Shown here one piece after another: positions 55,349 to 64,000 of a DNA stretch of 64,000 nucleotides (its first letter is position 1; every line of letters starts with the position of its first letter). The notes beneath the pieces are model-generated. The model made no database searches and was not told the origin of the DNA. It worked only from the letters and a program-made list of their open reading frames with translations. The stretch lies in NCBI RefSeq assembly GCF_021729145.1, contig NZ_JAJSLW010000009.1, positions 186,001 through 250,000 of the forward strand, given 5' to 3'. The translations under genes and the position numbers were made by a program. The DNA comes from Membranihabitans maritimus. GTDB taxonomy: Bacteria > Bacteroidota > Bacteroidia > Chitinophagales > Saprospiraceae.

Positions 55349-56623
55349 TTAATTAAACTTGATTATATTAGAGAAGGTCTTAGTTATTTTGACATAATTA
55401 AAACCAAGAACCAAGCCACTACTAATTGCCACCCAACTCATTCCCCAAATAGCTCCAGAAAACATATACTGTATGATTGCCTGAATAAAAATTACAGGAA
55501 GCCAAAAATATTCAGGTGTGGTCTTGACTATTTTAATTATTTTACTTAAAGTAGTTATAAAGAAAATTACAAAAGGAATGAAACCTAAAATTCCGGTAGT
55601 AATTAATGTTTCTATTAATATATTATGTGAATAATGACCGGCATATTCTGATTCTAAACTATTTCCAAAAATTGGGTGATTTAAAAATTGATTAATATCA
55701 GACTTCCAAATATTAAGTCTTTCTACAGATGAACCTCCATATTTTATATCTTCTTTGATCCCAAAAATTCGGTCAAATACACCTGTCCCAAAATATGTCG
55801 TCGCATAAATTAAAGCTATAACGGTCGCTGCTGTTATAAAGGCAAAATTAACCCTTTTTTTACTACCCTTAGAAAATATAAAATAAAACATAAAAGGTGC
55901 TGCTAGAGCTAGGACAGATCCACGTGATGCGCCTAAGAAAAATGGAATTAGACAGGAAATTATGGGAAGTCCTATGCTGATTTTATTTATTAATGTCGTC
56001 TTGTTTGTCATTATATAAGCACTTCCTACACCAATACCTAGGGATCCACAATATGATAATGCCAAGGGTGAAATATAATTTTCTCCATATTTAATTTGCT
56101 GAGTAATCCTTGAAACTTGGCCTATCAGGTCTCCATAATAATAAAAAGTAAGTATTGATAACAATAGGCATGATGTCAGAATAGCTTTTATTATAATTCT
56201 ATAATCTATTTCTACAAAATATGTCCGAGATATATAGTAAAAAGGTAATAATACAAAGGAAAGAAAGTATAGTAGAAATTCAGTATTTGGTAAATAAAAT
56301 TTGGTCGTGCCAAATACAATTTCGTAAAAGATCCGCAACAAATACATTCCTGAAAAAATCAGAAATGCCACAAATCCAAAATCTGGCATTTTTTGTCTAG
56401 ATACTCTAAATATTTGAAACATTCCTGCCAGAAGTATTAATCGAACTGGTATTGTAAAAAACCTTGATATATCAGTTGATAAATAGTTACTAACTATCAT
56501 TAAGCCTGCATAGTAGCCACTAAAAGCTAGAAAGAAAATTAGAAAAAGATTGTAAGTAAAAAAATCGTTTCTTGCAATTATCTTATTTGAATATGATTTT
56601 ATTAAATAATTTGAGCTTTTCAT
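55349..56623 (-). CDS. O-antigen/capsule polymerase (Wzy-like)
   Basis: 424 residues, ATG at 56623. About ten to eleven membrane segments with a larger periplasmic loop near ~300-340 containing HPIFGNSLESEYAGHYSHNI, the Wzy_C/O-antigen ligase-type signature (conserved G, H..H). It polymerises undecaprenyl-linked repeat units on the periplasmic side. AT-rich, with no homology visible to neighbours, as expected for serotype-specific polymerases. Flanked by Wzx and GT4 genes. Confidence 0.85.
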   Translation of the reverse strand: MKSSNYLIKSYSNKIIARNDFFTYNLFLIFFLAFSGYYAGLMIVSNYLSTDISRFFTIPVRLILLAGMFQIFRVSRQKMPDFGFVAFLIFSGMYLLRIFYEIVFGTTKFYLPNTEFLLYFLSFVLLPFYYISRTYFVEIDYRIIIKAILTSCLLLSILTFYYYGDLIGQVSRITQQIKYGENYISPLALSYCGSLGIGVGSAYIMTNKTTLINKISIGLPIISCLIPFFLGASRGSVLALAAPFMFYFIFSKGSKKRVNFAFITAATVIALIYATTYFGTGVFDRIFGIKEDIKYGGSSVERLNIWKSDINQFLNHPIFGNSLESEYAGHYSHNILIETLITTGILGFIPFVIFFITTLSKIIKIVKTTPEYFWLPVIFIQAIIQYMFSGAIWGMSWVAISSGLVLGFNYVKITKTFSNIIKFN

Positions 56624-56763
56624 TGAATTATATACGAAATTATAATAAATTTTTTAATAAAAAATTCTTAAAAATATATCTATTCCTCTATTTGTTCACG
56701 TAAATATAATTTTTTTTATATAGATACTTTTATTTTTTTCTAATAATATTTAGCTTTATTATA

Positions 56764-58065
56764 TTAAGTACTATATTTATCTCTTCTGATAAGATATGAG
56801 TAATATCTGTTTACAAATAGCAGGAATAATATACTTACAATTAATTTACTTGTAAGCAAAGAATACATGCCATTTATTTTAAAATTTTTCATTAATAGTA
56901 CAAAACCAAATAACACTCCGGTATCTCTAAAAAATCGTAAAATGAACATTTCCCAATTCTTGTTAATGGAAGTAAAAGCTTGACTATATACATTATTTAT
57001 ACTCATAAAAATTGTAGAAGACACTGCTAATATGATGAGAAAAGATAGACCTTCAAATGTGTTACCGTAAAAAGTGGCAATAAAAGGTGAAATTATTACT
57101 ACTATAATAGAAGGAAAAAGTGTAGCCAGTATATTTATTATTATGGTATGATTCAGAACTTTACCGTGTTCTTCTTGTTTGTGGCTATTGGACGATAGGT
57201 GCGAAAGAACAACATTTCTCATAATTCCCGGGATGAATAGAATTATAGCATTCCACTGCATAGCAGCATTATACATTCCAAGCTCTCCAAAATTTGCAAA
57301 TCGTACCAATAGGACACTTCCTGTCCACGAAGTAATATTATACACAGCGGCTTGTAGAGCTATTGGGGTGGAGAATTTTAAAATTCTATTTTGTAAGTTT
57401 TTATCTTCTAAAATTGGAATAGCGGATAATGGAATATTCTTTCTTACAGCAATAAAATTTAGCACACAGTTTAGAATCTGCAATAGTAGCAAAGCAATTA
57501 ACGCTCCTTGAAAATTCCAGATATAGGTAAGCATTACACTTAAAAAAAACGTCAACACTCCTATAAACCCATTAATTTTTGCTAAAGTCTTGAATTCACC
57601 TAATCCAGAAAGTATACCTATTTGTGTGGTAGTGATTGCATTAAATACAATTAGGATAGCTAAAAATCGTAAAGGGACAATTAGACTCTGAGCTTCAAAA
57701 ATAATTGTTGCCACATAGGAGGCAGTTATAAAAAGTAAAAGCGACGTAACACCACTAAATATCAAGGTTATTTTTGTGGAGTACCGGATGAATAATTTTA
57801 TATTTTCAGGCGCTTCTCTTTTATAATCTGCAACGAATTTAGTTGATGTAAATCCCAATCCAAAAGAAGAAAAAACCCCGATTGTTAAAATTGTACTTTT
57901 GATAAGCCCATATTCGCCAAAGATATCTTTTCCCAGGAATCGTGCTATAAATATTCCTGCCAAAAGTGAAAGTCCTCTTGCTACAGCATTTCCAATCAAT
58001 GACCAGAATGAATCCTTAATTAGTTGACTTCCTCTTAGCCTAGCCATAATACCCTTAATATTCAT
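56764..58065 (-). CDS. polysaccharide flippase (Wzx-like)
   Basis: 433 residues, ATG at 58065. Twelve or more predicted TM helices. The N-terminus has the Wzx/MATE-like KDSFWSLIGNAVARGLSLLAGIFIARFLG and the GEYGLIKSTILTIG turn. It should flip the lipid-linked repeat unit across the inner membrane for the Wzy-type protein. A 140-bp AT-rich gap separates it from the polymerase gene, with no ORF in it. Confidence 0.9.
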   Translation of the reverse strand: MNIKGIMARLRGSQLIKDSFWSLIGNAVARGLSLLAGIFIARFLGKDIFGEYGLIKSTILTIGVFSSFGLGFTSTKFVADYKREAPENIKLFIRYSTKITLIFSGVTSLLLFITASYVATIIFEAQSLIVPLRFLAILIVFNAITTTQIGILSGLGEFKTLAKINGFIGVLTFFLSVMLTYIWNFQGALIALLLLQILNCVLNFIAVRKNIPLSAIPILEDKNLQNRILKFSTPIALQAAVYNITSWTGSVLLVRFANFGELGMYNAAMQWNAIILFIPGIMRNVVLSHLSSNSHKQEEHGKVLNHTIIINILATLFPSIIVVIISPFIATFYGNTFEGLSFLIILAVSSTIFMSINNVYSQAFTSINKNWEMFILRFFRDTGVLFGFVLLMKNFKINGMYSLLTSKLIVSILFLLFVNRYYSYLIRRDKYST

Positions 58066-58122
58066 AATTTCCTAATATCCGAATATTTTTTAGCTATTGG
58101 AGTTCTAATGATTTTGCTTTAA

Positions 58123-59028
58123 TTAGGATACATAGCCTAATTTTCTGTTCACCAACCCTCCAACTTTTTCAAATTCAACTAATTGCTGCGGGGTTAATTC
58201 ATTTCGCCAGCGTTCATCTTTTTTTATTGTAATTTCAGAGGTTTGATCATTAACTAACCATGGATTACCTGGAATAGTATGATAATTACCAGGATGTATT
58301 TTTAGCATTGTTGGTAGAAATTCAACTGATAGATATTTACAAATTTCCGATATTATACCTTCAGGATCAGTGCATAGGTCCTCGTATTTTATTTGTAATA
58401 ATTGTTCTGAAGGAATTTTGTTTTGTAATCTTGTTAAAATCTTCATTCTTCGTGTCCAATTTTTTGTTACTTTAGTCATATTGCCTTCACCGCGTCTAAT
58501 GGCAGATGCAGTAACTGCACGTCCATCTCGAACCAAAAACAGAATTTTTGCATCTAAGAATAGATTTAAACCTTTCATACGAATTGCATTCTTTGTACTA
58601 TCTACAACTATTCTTATATTCTCTTGTGACTTAATTACTTCATGTATTGCGTTGGTATTCAATATGGATTTTTTTAGTCCGATACTAAACGGATTTAATT
58701 TACTAAAAATTCGTATTACCTCATCAATATTTGACCAATAGACCAGATCATTGATTTTATTACTTAGTGACCCAGATCGCAAATATGTAGTTGAAAATGA
58801 CATTTCCCAATCTTCTAATTGTAGACTTTTTTCTTTGCATAATTGTTTAATTCGTTTTCTCCAAACCGGACAATCATTTATAAGTTCCCCACAACTGCAA
58901 ATACGTGTATTTGGATTCAAGGACAACCTATGTAATTCACCTGTCCCAATAATTTTTGGGTGGTTATTTAGTATAACATCTAGTAAAGAAGAACCGGAAT
59001 GACCTGCTCCAGCAATGTAAAGAATCAT
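58123..59028 (-). CDS. sulfotransferase family protein
   Basis: 301 residues, ATG at 59028. The N-terminal YIAGAGHSGSSLLDVIL is the 5'-phosphosulfate-binding loop; the 3'-phosphate-binding region reads DAKILFLVRDGRAVTASAIRR, and QIKYEDLCTDPEGIISEICKYL is the typical late helix. A CSCGELINDCPVW segment in the first third has three Cys, perhaps structural. It should transfer sulfate from PAPS to the polysaccharide or its precursor. Sulfotransferases are uncommon in bacterial capsule loci, so the polymer may be sulfated. Confidence 0.88.
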   Translation of the reverse strand: MILYIAGAGHSGSSLLDVILNNHPKIIGTGELHRLSLNPNTRICSCGELINDCPVWRKRIKQLCKEKSLQLEDWEMSFSTTYLRSGSLSNKINDLVYWSNIDEVIRIFSKLNPFSIGLKKSILNTNAIHEVIKSQENIRIVVDSTKNAIRMKGLNLFLDAKILFLVRDGRAVTASAIRRGEGNMTKVTKNWTRRMKILTRLQNKIPSEQLLQIKYEDLCTDPEGIISEICKYLSVEFLPTMLKIHPGNYHTIPGNPWLVNDQTSEITIKKDERWRNELTPQQLVEFEKVGGLVNRKLGYVS

Positions 59029-59116
59029 TTATATATGCTTTTGCTATCCATTTTTACAATTTAATTTGATGTAATTGTTCCGGAGTAAAATGGTAATTTG
59101 ATTAACCTATATATAT

Positions 59117-60310
59117 TTATATCCCCGCAAAATCAAGTACACAGACATTTTCTTTTTTTATCTCTTTAAACTCCTCATGCCCCACCAAAAAAGCCACGAT
59201 ATCTGCTTTCTCCACAGCTTCTTTATAGGGAGTCAGCTTGTAAACTTGATGTTCCTTAATATTAGGCTCTACAATATAATATTCTTCGTCCTGGGCTTCC
59301 TGCAGTACTCTTTGTACGATGTATTGAGCGGGGGATTCCCGCAAATCATCGATATTGGGTTTGAAAGCGAGGCCCATCAAAGCGATTGCAGGTGGACGGC
59401 CGTGCTGTAAACGGAATTCGTGTTTGGCTTTGAGTATTTGTTCGGCACACCAAAAGGATTTGTAGTTATTGATTTCCCGAGCTTTCCCTATAATCTGGGA
59501 TTCCATGGGAAAGTCCGATGTAATAAAGTAGGGATCCACCGCTATACAATGACCGCCAACACCGCATCCAGGTCGAAGGATGTTTACCCTGGGGTGTTTA
59601 TTAGCCAGATTGATCAATTCCCAAACGTCGATACCTGCCTTGTTACATATCAGGGACAATTCATTCGCAAAAGCAATCTGGACATCCCGGCTTGAATTTT
59701 CTGTTAACTTACACATTTCCGCGGTACGAGCGTTTGTAGTATGTAGTTCGCCTTTAACAAACAGTGAATAAAATGCTTTTGCTTTTTCGGTACTAAATTC
59801 ATTAATCCCACCGATTACACGATCGTTGTGAACTAATTCGTACATGATATTGCCGGGCAGTACCCGTTCCGGGCAATAAGCGATGGCTATTTTATCTTTC
59901 AATTCGGGCCTTTCCCTGAAAATTATTTCCGCCATTCTTTCTGTGGTTCCTACCGGTGAAGTGGATTCGATAATATATAAGTCCCCTTCCTTGAGTAAAG
60001 GAATAATCCCTTGGGTCGCCGCTTTGACAAATGATGTATCCGGTTCGTTTTTTTCTTTGAACGGAGTAGGTACCACAATCAAAAATACATCTGATTCTTG
60101 GGAACTTGTACCGGCTGTCAACATTCCCTTATCTACAGTTTTCGCTACAACCTCTGCCAAATCGGGTTCTGATATATGAATTTTCCCCTTGTTAATGGTT
60201 TCGACAACGGAAGGATTGATATCTACTCCGTGTACTTGTATATTATTATGAGCGATAAGAGCCGATGTGGGCAAACCTATATAGCCCATTCCTATGGTTG
60301 TTACTTTCAA
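59117..60310 (-). CDS. wecC: UDP-N-acetyl-D-mannosamine dehydrogenase
   Basis: 397 residues, TTG start at 60310 (MKVTTIGMGYIGLPTSAL). NAD-binding GMGYIGLPTS, CPERVLPGN, the catalytic Cys in RPGCGVGGHCIAVDP, and LMGLAFKPNIDDLRESPA in the C-terminal domain. It oxidises UDP-ManNAc to UDP-ManNAcA, giving an acidic sugar for the capsule. It directly follows wecB (12-bp gap), which supplies its substrate. Related UDP-sugar dehydrogenases are possible, but the wecB pairing makes this reading likely. Confidence 0.93.
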   Translation of the reverse strand: MKVTTIGMGYIGLPTSALIAHNNIQVHGVDINPSVVETINKGKIHISEPDLAEVVAKTVDKGMLTAGTSSQESDVFLIVVPTPFKEKNEPDTSFVKAATQGIIPLLKEGDLYIIESTSPVGTTERMAEIIFRERPELKDKIAIAYCPERVLPGNIMYELVHNDRVIGGINEFSTEKAKAFYSLFVKGELHTTNARTAEMCKLTENSSRDVQIAFANELSLICNKAGIDVWELINLANKHPRVNILRPGCGVGGHCIAVDPYFITSDFPMESQIIGKAREINNYKSFWCAEQILKAKHEFRLQHGRPPAIALMGLAFKPNIDDLRESPAQYIVQRVLQEAQDEEYYIVEPNIKEHQVYKLTPYKEAVEKADIVAFLVGHEEFKEIKKENVCVLDFAGI

Positions 60311-60322
60311 TGTAGTTTTAAT

Positions 60323-61477
60323 TTATACGGTTGCTTCAGTAAATTTATTTGCCTTTTCAGTTAGGTTAGTAAGGTGATCCACAATGCGGTTACATGCCTG
60401 TCCGTCTCCATAAGGGTTGTGCAATGCACTCATAATATCAAATTTTTCTGTATCGGTCAATAGATTGATAGTTTCAGTGTATATTTTCTTACTGTCAGTC
60501 CCCACCATGACTACTGTGCCTGTCTCTACGGCTTCCGGGCGTTCTGTGGTCTCCCGCATAACCAGTACTGGTTTGCCTAGGCTGGGAGCTTCTTCCTGGA
60601 TGCCCCCGCTGTCGGTAATAATGATTTTTGACCGGTTCATCAGCCAGATAAAGTCCTGGTAGGGTAGGGGATCGATTAATAGTATGTTGGATACTTCTCC
60701 TAATATCCGATTTACCGGTTCCTGGACTTTTGGATTTAGGTGTACGGGATAGACAATAAATATATCGGGTTGCTCTCGGGCTATGACTTTTAGGGCTTTA
60801 CATATCCGCTTAAATCCTTGCCCGTGATTTTCCCTACGATGTCCCGTGACTAAAATTACTTCTTTACCTCCTAATTGAGCATCCAGGTTTTGTACTTCAT
60901 TTCCTGGATCTTTTTCAATTTTTTCAATGCTATAGTGTAACGCATCAATAACTGTATTCCCTGTTTGCACAATAGAGTCGACCGGTATATTTTCTTTGAT
61001 TAGATTTTCTTTGGCTCTTTTAGTTGGCGCATAGTGATAATCCGCTATTCTCCCCGTTACCTGCCGATTCATTTCTTCCGGGAAGGGGGATTGTTTGTTC
61101 CAGGTTCGCAACCCGGCCTCGATATGGTGGACTTTCGCACTGGAATAAAATGCCGCCATAGCCGTAGCCATGGAGGTAGTAGTATCCCCATGGACAAAGA
61201 CATGGTCGGGATGGTATTCTTCGAAAATAGGTTGCATTTCTGTAATAATAGCTGCCGTCAACCCGTGTAAGGTCTGATTGGGTTTCATCAGGTTGAGATC
61301 ATAGTCGGGAACAATCTCGAAAAAATCGAGTACCTGGTCCAGCATTTCTCGATGCTGGGCGGTAACCGCCACCCGGGTTTCAAAAATTCCCGGCTCTTTG
61401 AGAAAAGCTTTTACCAGCGGGGCCATTTTGATGGCCTCCGGTCGGGTACCGAATACGATAAGGATTTTGGTTATCAT
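60323..61477 (-). CDS. wecB: UDP-N-acetylglucosamine 2-epimerase (non-hydrolysing)
   Basis: 384 residues from the ATG at 61477 ([17 protein letters not shown]), the family's normal N-terminus; a longer in-frame start adds 38 non-conserved residues. Active-site blocks: [59 protein letters not shown], and [20 protein letters not shown]. It interconverts UDP-GlcNAc and UDP-ManNAc. First gene of the long minus-strand capsule operon that continues to 42105. Confidence 0.95.
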   Translation of the reverse strand: MITKILIVFGTRPEAIKMAPLVKAFLKEPGIFETRVAVTAQHREMLDQVLDFFEIVPDYDLNLMKPNQTLHGLTAAIITEMQPIFEEYHPDHVFVHGDTTTSMATAMAAFYSSAKVHHIEAGLRTWNKQSPFPEEMNRQVTGRIADYHYAPTKRAKENLIKENIPVDSIVQTGNTVIDALHYSIEKIEKDPGNEVQNLDAQLGGKEVILVTGHRRENHGQGFKRICKALKVIAREQPDIFIVYPVHLNPKVQEPVNRILGEVSNILLIDPLPYQDFIWLMNRSKIIITDSGGIQEEAPSLGKPVLVMRETTERPEAVETGTVVMVGTDSKKIYTETINLLTDTEKFDIMSALHNPYGDGQACNRIVDHLTNLTEKANKFTEATV

Positions 61478-61639
61478 GGTATGTGAAATTAAGGTTAGAA
61501 GAAGTTCCTTGTTTCTTCGGAATTGGAGTAAGATATTGGATGTTTTATTTTTATGGGTCTGGCTATCTGAATCTATATGGAAAGTATTCATTCATCCAAA
61601 GGGTAAAATATTAATCATATTACTTTACCTAATAATGGA

Positions 61640-61750
61640 TTCCAGGGTGCCCTGGGACTAATTAATTATTATATTATTTTACCTCGTCATTTATGGCGAG
61701 GCTCTCAGATTTAAACTAAAGATTATGGACTTTAGCCCACTTTATTATCC
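61640..61750. repeat. short repeat shared between regulator-gene flanks
   Basis: The sequence catttatggcgaggctctca followed by ttatggactttagccc recurs as catttatggcgaggcttaca and gggctttagccctg at about 63688-63737. Both copies lie just downstream (minus sense) of a PAS-LuxR-type gene's neighbour. They look like a small REP-like or regulatory repeat; no ORF. Confidence 0.4.
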
Positions 61751-61763
61751 CTATCTAACTCCC

Positions 61764-62537
61764 TCATATCAATCCCTTCCTGATCGCCAATGCCACTACT
61801 TCCACCATATTATTCCCCTTCGATTTGTTTAATATATTCTTTCGATGGGTGCGGACGGTTTCGGTGGTTATGTCAAGATTCTTTCCCACTTCTTCGTTGG
61901 ACATTCCTTCTGACAACAAGCGGATAATTTGTAATTCCCGGTGAGAATAGTCCACGGGGCCGGGGCTGTAATTTTCCAAGTCATCCAGTCCCCCTATATT
62001 ATAATAGGAGGGACGCCCTTCCAGCCCCATGATGGTGATCTTTTTATTATTGACCGACGTAATATGACTGATATCGGTTTCACTTATAAAGGTCTTCATC
62101 AGGTTTCCTTTTTCATCCAGGTCGATGGCAATAGATTGGTGCAGGAATAATTTATACCCCGTTTCCACCCTAACCCTGAATTGATAGGATACCTTGTAGT
62201 AGGGGATATCCTCCCGATTTATATAATTGTATAAAAACTTGATGATTATTTGTTCGCACATTTGATAATATTCCCGGTCCTCGGGATGGATGTGACTAAA
62301 ATAGTCTTCCGCTGTAAACGTATTAGGGTCTTCTCCAATCAGGTTTCGTATATTATCCGTTACAAAGTCAAACTTGAATTTGGAGAAATCAAAAACCCCG
62401 TGATACGTGGGGCCCGGCGCATAAATATTGGATAATAAATTCCGTATCTGGTCTTTATTAAACTTGGTAGACTTCCTGGCCAGAAAGGGGCTGGCCTGGT
62501 TGTATACATCGATTATTTTACGAATAGAGTGGTCCAT
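61764..62537 (-). CDS. PAS-LuxR type transcriptional regulator
   Basis: 257 residues, ATG at 62537. A PAS-like sensor covers ~35-180 (GVFDFSKFKFDFVTDNIRNL, IHPEDREYYQ). A LuxR/GerE HTH occupies the last 65 residues (HRELQIIRLLSEGMSNEEVG, TVRTHRKNILNKSKGNN). No membrane segments and no receiver domain. It is very similar along its whole length to the next gene (62790-63563), so the two come from a recent duplication. It lies upstream of the capsule operon in the same direction and may regulate it. Confidence 0.9.
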   Translation of the reverse strand: MDHSIRKIIDVYNQASPFLARKSTKFNKDQIRNLLSNIYAPGPTYHGVFDFSKFKFDFVTDNIRNLIGEDPNTFTAEDYFSHIHPEDREYYQMCEQIIIKFLYNYINREDIPYYKVSYQFRVRVETGYKLFLHQSIAIDLDEKGNLMKTFISETDISHITSVNNKKITIMGLEGRPSYYNIGGLDDLENYSPGPVDYSHRELQIIRLLSEGMSNEEVGKNLDITTETVRTHRKNILNKSKGNNMVEVVALAIRKGLI

Positions 62538-62789
62538 GGGGGGATTATTGTTTAGCCTAAAAAATGTGGTTTTAATATCAAATAAATAGAATAGGGAATG
62601 TCAGGTCATCATCTAGCACCATGGCATACCTTTCACAATGCTTTTTGCCCTTTATTTACTATGATCATTGAAGTAATTGAATGCAGTTTGCCGATATTTT
62701 GGTGAAATAATTATCCATCAGCACCGTCCATTTACAGCAAATTTTGAAATTTTCGTAGTATAGCTACCTTATTTTGCTCGTTTTATGCT

Positions 62790-63563
62790 TCATATCAATC
62801 CCTTTCGTATGGCTAAAGCCACTACTTCCACCGTATTATTACTGTTCGATTTGTTTAATATATTCTTTCGGTGGGTGCGGACGGTTTCGGTGGATATGTC
62901 AAGGGTTCTTCCCACATCTTTATTGGATAGCCCTTCGGACAATAAGCGGATAATCTGGACTTCCCGGGGCGAATATCTCTCCGGTTCGTGACGATAATTT
63001 TTTACATCTTCCAGACTTCCAATATTATAATAGGAGGGACGCCCTTCCAGTCCGATGAGAGTGATTTTTTTATTGTTGACCGACGTAATATGGCTAATAT
63101 CGGTTTCACTTATAAAAGTTTTTACCAGGTTACCTTTCTCATCCAGGTCGATGGCAATGGACTGGTGCAGGAACAATTTGTATTCTGATTTTACCTGTAC
63201 CCGAAATTGGTACGATACTTTATAGTAAGGAATGTCCTTTCTTTCGATATAATTGAATAAAAAATCAAATAACATTTCTTCACATGATTGATAATATTCC
63301 CGGTCTTCGGGATGGATGTGGGCGAAATAGTCTTCTGCACTGAAAGTTTCCGGATCTTCGCCGATAAGATATTGGATATTATCACTTAAATAGTCAAATT
63401 CAAATTTGGAGAAGTCAAAAACCCCATGATACGTGGGGCCCGGTGCATAAATATTGGATAATAAATCCCGTATCTGGGCTTTATTAAACTTGCTGGATTG
63501 CCGGGACAAATATGGACTTGCCCTATCGTATACTTCAAATAATTTTCGTACGGAGTGGTCCAT
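62790..63563 (-). CDS. PAS-LuxR type transcriptional regulator (paralogue)
   Basis: 257 residues, ATG at 63563, the same length and layout as its neighbour. The PAS region has FDFSKFEFDYLSDNIQYL and IHPEDREYYQ; the HTH reads SPREVQIIRLLSEGLSNKDVG and TVRTHRKNILNKSNSNN. Differences cluster in the linker after YYNIGS. The HTH recognition helices are nearly identical, so both may bind the same sites, with the sensor halves differing. A 250-bp gap before the next copy holds no gene. Confidence 0.9.
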   Translation of the reverse strand: MDHSVRKLFEVYDRASPYLSRQSSKFNKAQIRDLLSNIYAPGPTYHGVFDFSKFEFDYLSDNIQYLIGEDPETFSAEDYFAHIHPEDREYYQSCEEMLFDFLFNYIERKDIPYYKVSYQFRVQVKSEYKLFLHQSIAIDLDEKGNLVKTFISETDISHITSVNNKKITLIGLEGRPSYYNIGSLEDVKNYRHEPERYSPREVQIIRLLSEGLSNKDVGRTLDISTETVRTHRKNILNKSNSNNTVEVVALAIRKGLI

Positions 63564-63674
63564 AATTATTAATTTGGGTTGCCCCTCATATACACCTTGA
63601 AGGTTTTACTTACTTGCAAATTTGACGTTGAATTTTCGATCGGTTGGAATCTTCGAGGTTTTCAATTCTATCAT

Positions 63675-63745
63675 CACTTCTTCGCATTTATGGCGAGGCT
63701 TACAGTTTCATAAGACAACTCTTGGGCTTTAGCCCTGATTTCCTG
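63675..63745. repeat. second copy of the regulator-flank repeat
   Basis: Contains catttatggcgaggcttaca and gggctttagccctgatt, matching the element at 61640-61750. It sits between the second and third PAS-LuxR genes. Its recurrence at equivalent positions suggests it was copied together with the regulator unit. Confidence 0.4.
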
Positions 63746-63757
63746 ACATTTGAACAT

Positions 63758-64000
63758 TCATATAACCCCTTCCTGTAGGGCCATGGCCACTATTTGTATC
63801 GTATTTTTATTTTTGGCTTTGGCCATGATATTTCTTCGGTGTGTCCGCACCGTCCCTTCGGAAATACTGAGATGTTTGGCTATTTTTTCTGTTGAAAAAC
63901 CTTCAGCTAAATACCTTAATACTTCCTTTTCCCTTCGCGTAAATTCAGGTAAATCGCTATCCGATTCTTCCTTGTACGCCCTACTTCCTATACCGTAATA
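63758..64000 (-). CDS. third PAS-LuxR regulator paralogue, C-terminal part only
   Basis: The minus strand from the window end to the stop at 63758 encodes 80 residues: YYGIGSRAYKEESD, then TRREKEVLRYLAEGFSTEKI, TVRTHRRNIMAKAKNKN and IVAMALQEGVI. This is a LuxR/GerE HTH with the same YYxIGS linker start as the two complete paralogues, but more divergent. The sensor half lies beyond the window. It extends the regulator series to at least three genes. Confidence 0.88.
   Translation of the reverse strand, partial: YYGIGSRAYKEESDSDLPEFTRREKEVLRYLAEGFSTEKIAKHLSISEGTVRTHRRNIMAKAKNKNTIQIVAMALQEGVI

Overview
The window reads as chromosomal DNA of a Bacteroidota member, most likely a Flavobacteriaceae-type marine or environmental bacterium. 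The signs are a giant secreted protein with Ig-like repeats and a gliding/type IX-secretion style C-terminus, a TonB receptor with a CarboxypepD-regulatory-like N-domain, AT-rich intergenic DNA, and housekeeping genes (dnaG, ychF) of Bacteroidota type. No rRNA, tRNA or CRISPR array was seen.

Region 1 (1-16215) is accessory DNA organised like an integron. A tyrosine recombinase (15091-16215) lies next to dnaG. Beside it is a single half-site (15009-15032), followed leftwards by three long inverted-repeat elements (12971-13111, 12056-12123, 8003-8142). These divide the DNA into cassettes: A (AraC regulator plus NmrA-type reductase), B (membrane protein plus SRPBCC protein), C (DUF6660-like protein, TonB receptor, cation-diffusion transporter) and D, open to the left, with an AraC-controlled redox cluster (three aldo/keto reductases, flavodoxin, SDR, carboxymuconolactone-decarboxylase-like protein, hydrolase). 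The outer boxes pair perfectly across each cassette rather than within each site, which is what attC-type recombination leaves behind. A second repeat family (three copies) keeps its flanks but has a different, perfectly paired stem in each copy.

Region 2 (16283-27420) is mostly backbone: dnaG, gamma-glutamyltransferase, an arginine-deiminase-family enzyme, ychF and an ACP phosphodiesterase. It also holds a damaged Xre/ParS-type antitoxin next to an intact RES toxin, an RlpA-like lipoprotein, and REP-like palindromes.

Region 3 (27421-64000) holds the giant surface protein and then a capsule/exopolysaccharide locus: CpsB-type phosphatase, Wzc-type kinase, Wza-type exporter, a UDP-diNAcBac-type initiation set (PglF/E/D/C-like), glycosyltransferases, heparinase-family protein, bi-domain oxidoreductase, Wzy, Wzx, sulfotransferase, WecC and WecB. 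Upstream are three PAS-LuxR regulator paralogues, the last cut by the window end. The predicted product is an acidic (ManNAcA), possibly sulfated, polysaccharide. The locus is broken up by a ~250-bp tandem repeat array (33925-35965), a REP nest around a RAYT transposase (39440-42050), and a zeta-toxin module set between two diverged copies of the 3' end of the initiating sugar-transferase gene.
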